Source of the DNA: Pseudomonadota bacterium
Lineage (GTDB): Bacteria; Pseudomonadota; Gammaproteobacteria; Xanthomonadales; Xanthomonadaceae
NCBI GenBank assembly: GCA_023457475.1
Contig: JAEWLO010000455.1
Coordinates: 1 to 21,622, forward strand
Direction of reading: 5' to 3'
Length of the DNA: 21,622 nt
Part shown: piece after piece, positions 20,810-21,622 of the stretch
How positions within the stretch are numbered: position 1 is the first letter of the stretch
Layout: every line of letters starts with the position of its first letter
Program-made: the position numbers and the translations under genes
The notes under the pieces: model-generated
Databases searched by the model: none
What the model was told of the DNA's origin: nothing
What the model saw: only the letters and a program-made list of their open reading frames with translations

Positions 20810-21484
20810 ATGACTGATTTCATCCGCCCTACCCTCTCGCTGCCCGGTGGGCACACCAAACTATTGCTGCACTCGTGCTGCGCGCCCTGTTCGGGCGAGG
20901 TGATGGAAGCCATCACCGCCTCGGGGATCGATTACACGATCTTCTTCTACAACCCGAACATCCATCCTTCGCGTGAGTATGAGCTGCGCAAGGAGGAGAA
21001 CATCCGCTTCGCGGAGCAGCATGGCGTGCCGTTCGTGGACGCGGACTACGACACCAGCAACTGGTTCGCCAAGGCGCGCGGCATGGAGAACGAGCCGGAG
21101 CGCGGGATCCGCTGCACGATGTGCTTCGACATGCGTTTCCTGCGCACGGCCGCCTATGCACACGAGCATGGGTTCTCGGTGATCAGCAGTTCGCTGGGTA
21201 TTTCGCGCTGGAAGGACATGAACCAGATCAACGACTGCGGTCATCGGGCGGCGGCGCAGTTTCCGGACATCCAGTATTGGCACTACAACTGGCGCAAGGG
21301 CGGCGGTGCGGCGCGCATGGTGGAGATCAGCAAGCGGGAGCGGTTCTACCAGCAGGAGTATTGCGGGTGTGTGTATTCGTTGCGGGATGCGAACCAGCAT
21401 CGGCGTGAGGTGGGGAGGGAAAAGATCAAGATCGGGGTGTTGTATTACGGGGATGGCACCTCGCGGTCGGCCGATGGGGATTGA
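20810..21484 (+). CDS. queH: Epoxyqueuosine reductase QueH
   Basis: The 224-residue DUF208 protein is predicted to reduce epoxyqueuosine to queuosine in tRNA, the last step of queuosine biosynthesis, as an unrelated alternative to QueG. The conserved cysteines are HSCCAPCSG (Cys23, Cys24, Cys27), RCTMCFDMR (Cys102, Cys105) and YCGC (Cys185, Cys187), which supply the iron-sulfur cluster and redox pair in this family. SSSLGISRWKDMNQIN is another family signature. The ATG at 20810 is chosen because it gives the family start MTDFIRP; an in-frame upstream start would add ten residues. It lies 65 bases after metE on the same strand, with a weak ACCGCC/GGCGGT repeat between, so it may be partly cotranscribed. 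The last few residues (TSRSADGD) look like an unstructured tail. Confidence 0.93.
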   Translation: MTDFIRPTLSLPGGHTKLLLHSCCAPCSGEVMEAITASGIDYTIFFYNPNIHPSREYELRKEENIRFAEQHGVPFVDADYDTSNWFAKARGMENEPERGIRCTMCFDMRFLRTAAYAHEHGFSVISSSLGISRWKDMNQINDCGHRAAAQFPDIQYWHYNWRKGGGAARMVEISKRERFYQQEYCGCVYSLRDANQHRREVGREKIKIGVLYYGDGTSRSADGD

Positions 21485-21586
21485 TCGGCGGTCTCGGGAA
21501 CCGGTGACGCGCATGGCACCTCACTACGCGGGCAACGTCGACCCGGATGGAATGCGCGCGGCAGAACGTAAAAATGATCGAGGCCG

Positions 21587-21609
21587 GTAGCGCCGGCCGT
21601 TGGCCGGCC
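21587..21609 (+). repeat. SMAG-type repeat, unit D
   Basis: This copy is identical to unit A (GTAG start, GTTGGCCGGCC end), about 100 bases after the queH stop. The 21485-21586 stretch before it holds no gene that I can support. Confidence 0.8.
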
Positions 21610-21622
21610 CGCAGTATCGCCT

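Overview
The window comes from a GC-rich gammaproteobacterium of the Xanthomonadaceae, most likely Stenotrophomonas. The strongest clue is several copies of a short palindromic intergenic repeat beginning with GTAG (SMAG type) at 4-74, 12598-12620 and 21587-21609. The protein content (MesD/MesX, cobalamin-controlled MetE, many secreted or membrane orphans) fits. It looks like ordinary chromosome: I see no phage, IS element, CRISPR array, tRNA or rRNA.

Layout. (1) 102-4691 is a methionine-synthesis locus built on two divergent operons. The minus-strand arm encodes an MsuE-type flavin reductase, MesX (DUF1852) and MesD (core methionine synthase). The plus-strand arm encodes a MetR-type LysR regulator whose stop codon overlaps the start of a divergent MetF-like protein. 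An imperfect 23-bp palindrome lies between the arms, over the -35 region of the reductase operon. (2) 4736-9610 holds a small membrane protein, a large secreted protein with Het-C-like, VWA and PPC-like regions, and a divergent secreted orphan of 543 residues. (3) 9641-12107 is a TetR-controlled O-methyltransferase/SDR operon with a clear set of repeated operator half-sites. (4) 12160-16443 holds an EDWGW-motif orphan, a patatin-like lipase with an inserted membrane region, a Tat-exported FAD oxidoreductase lipoprotein and a small membrane protein. (5) 16532-21484 holds a membrane EAL phosphodiesterase, then a cobalamin riboswitch driving full-length metE, followed by queH.

How the genes work together. 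The window carries two B12-independent routes to methionine. MetE is the classical folate-dependent enzyme, with a B12 riboswitch in its leader. MesD/MesX is the short, oxygen-requiring system, here packaged with a flavin reductase, a MetF-like protein and MetR. The MetF-like protein appears to lack the catalytic glutamate of canonical MetF, so its reaction is open. This packaging, together with the possible RBS mimic inside the metE leader and the TetR operator array, is the most interesting content. All functions are read from sequence motifs; no database search was possible.
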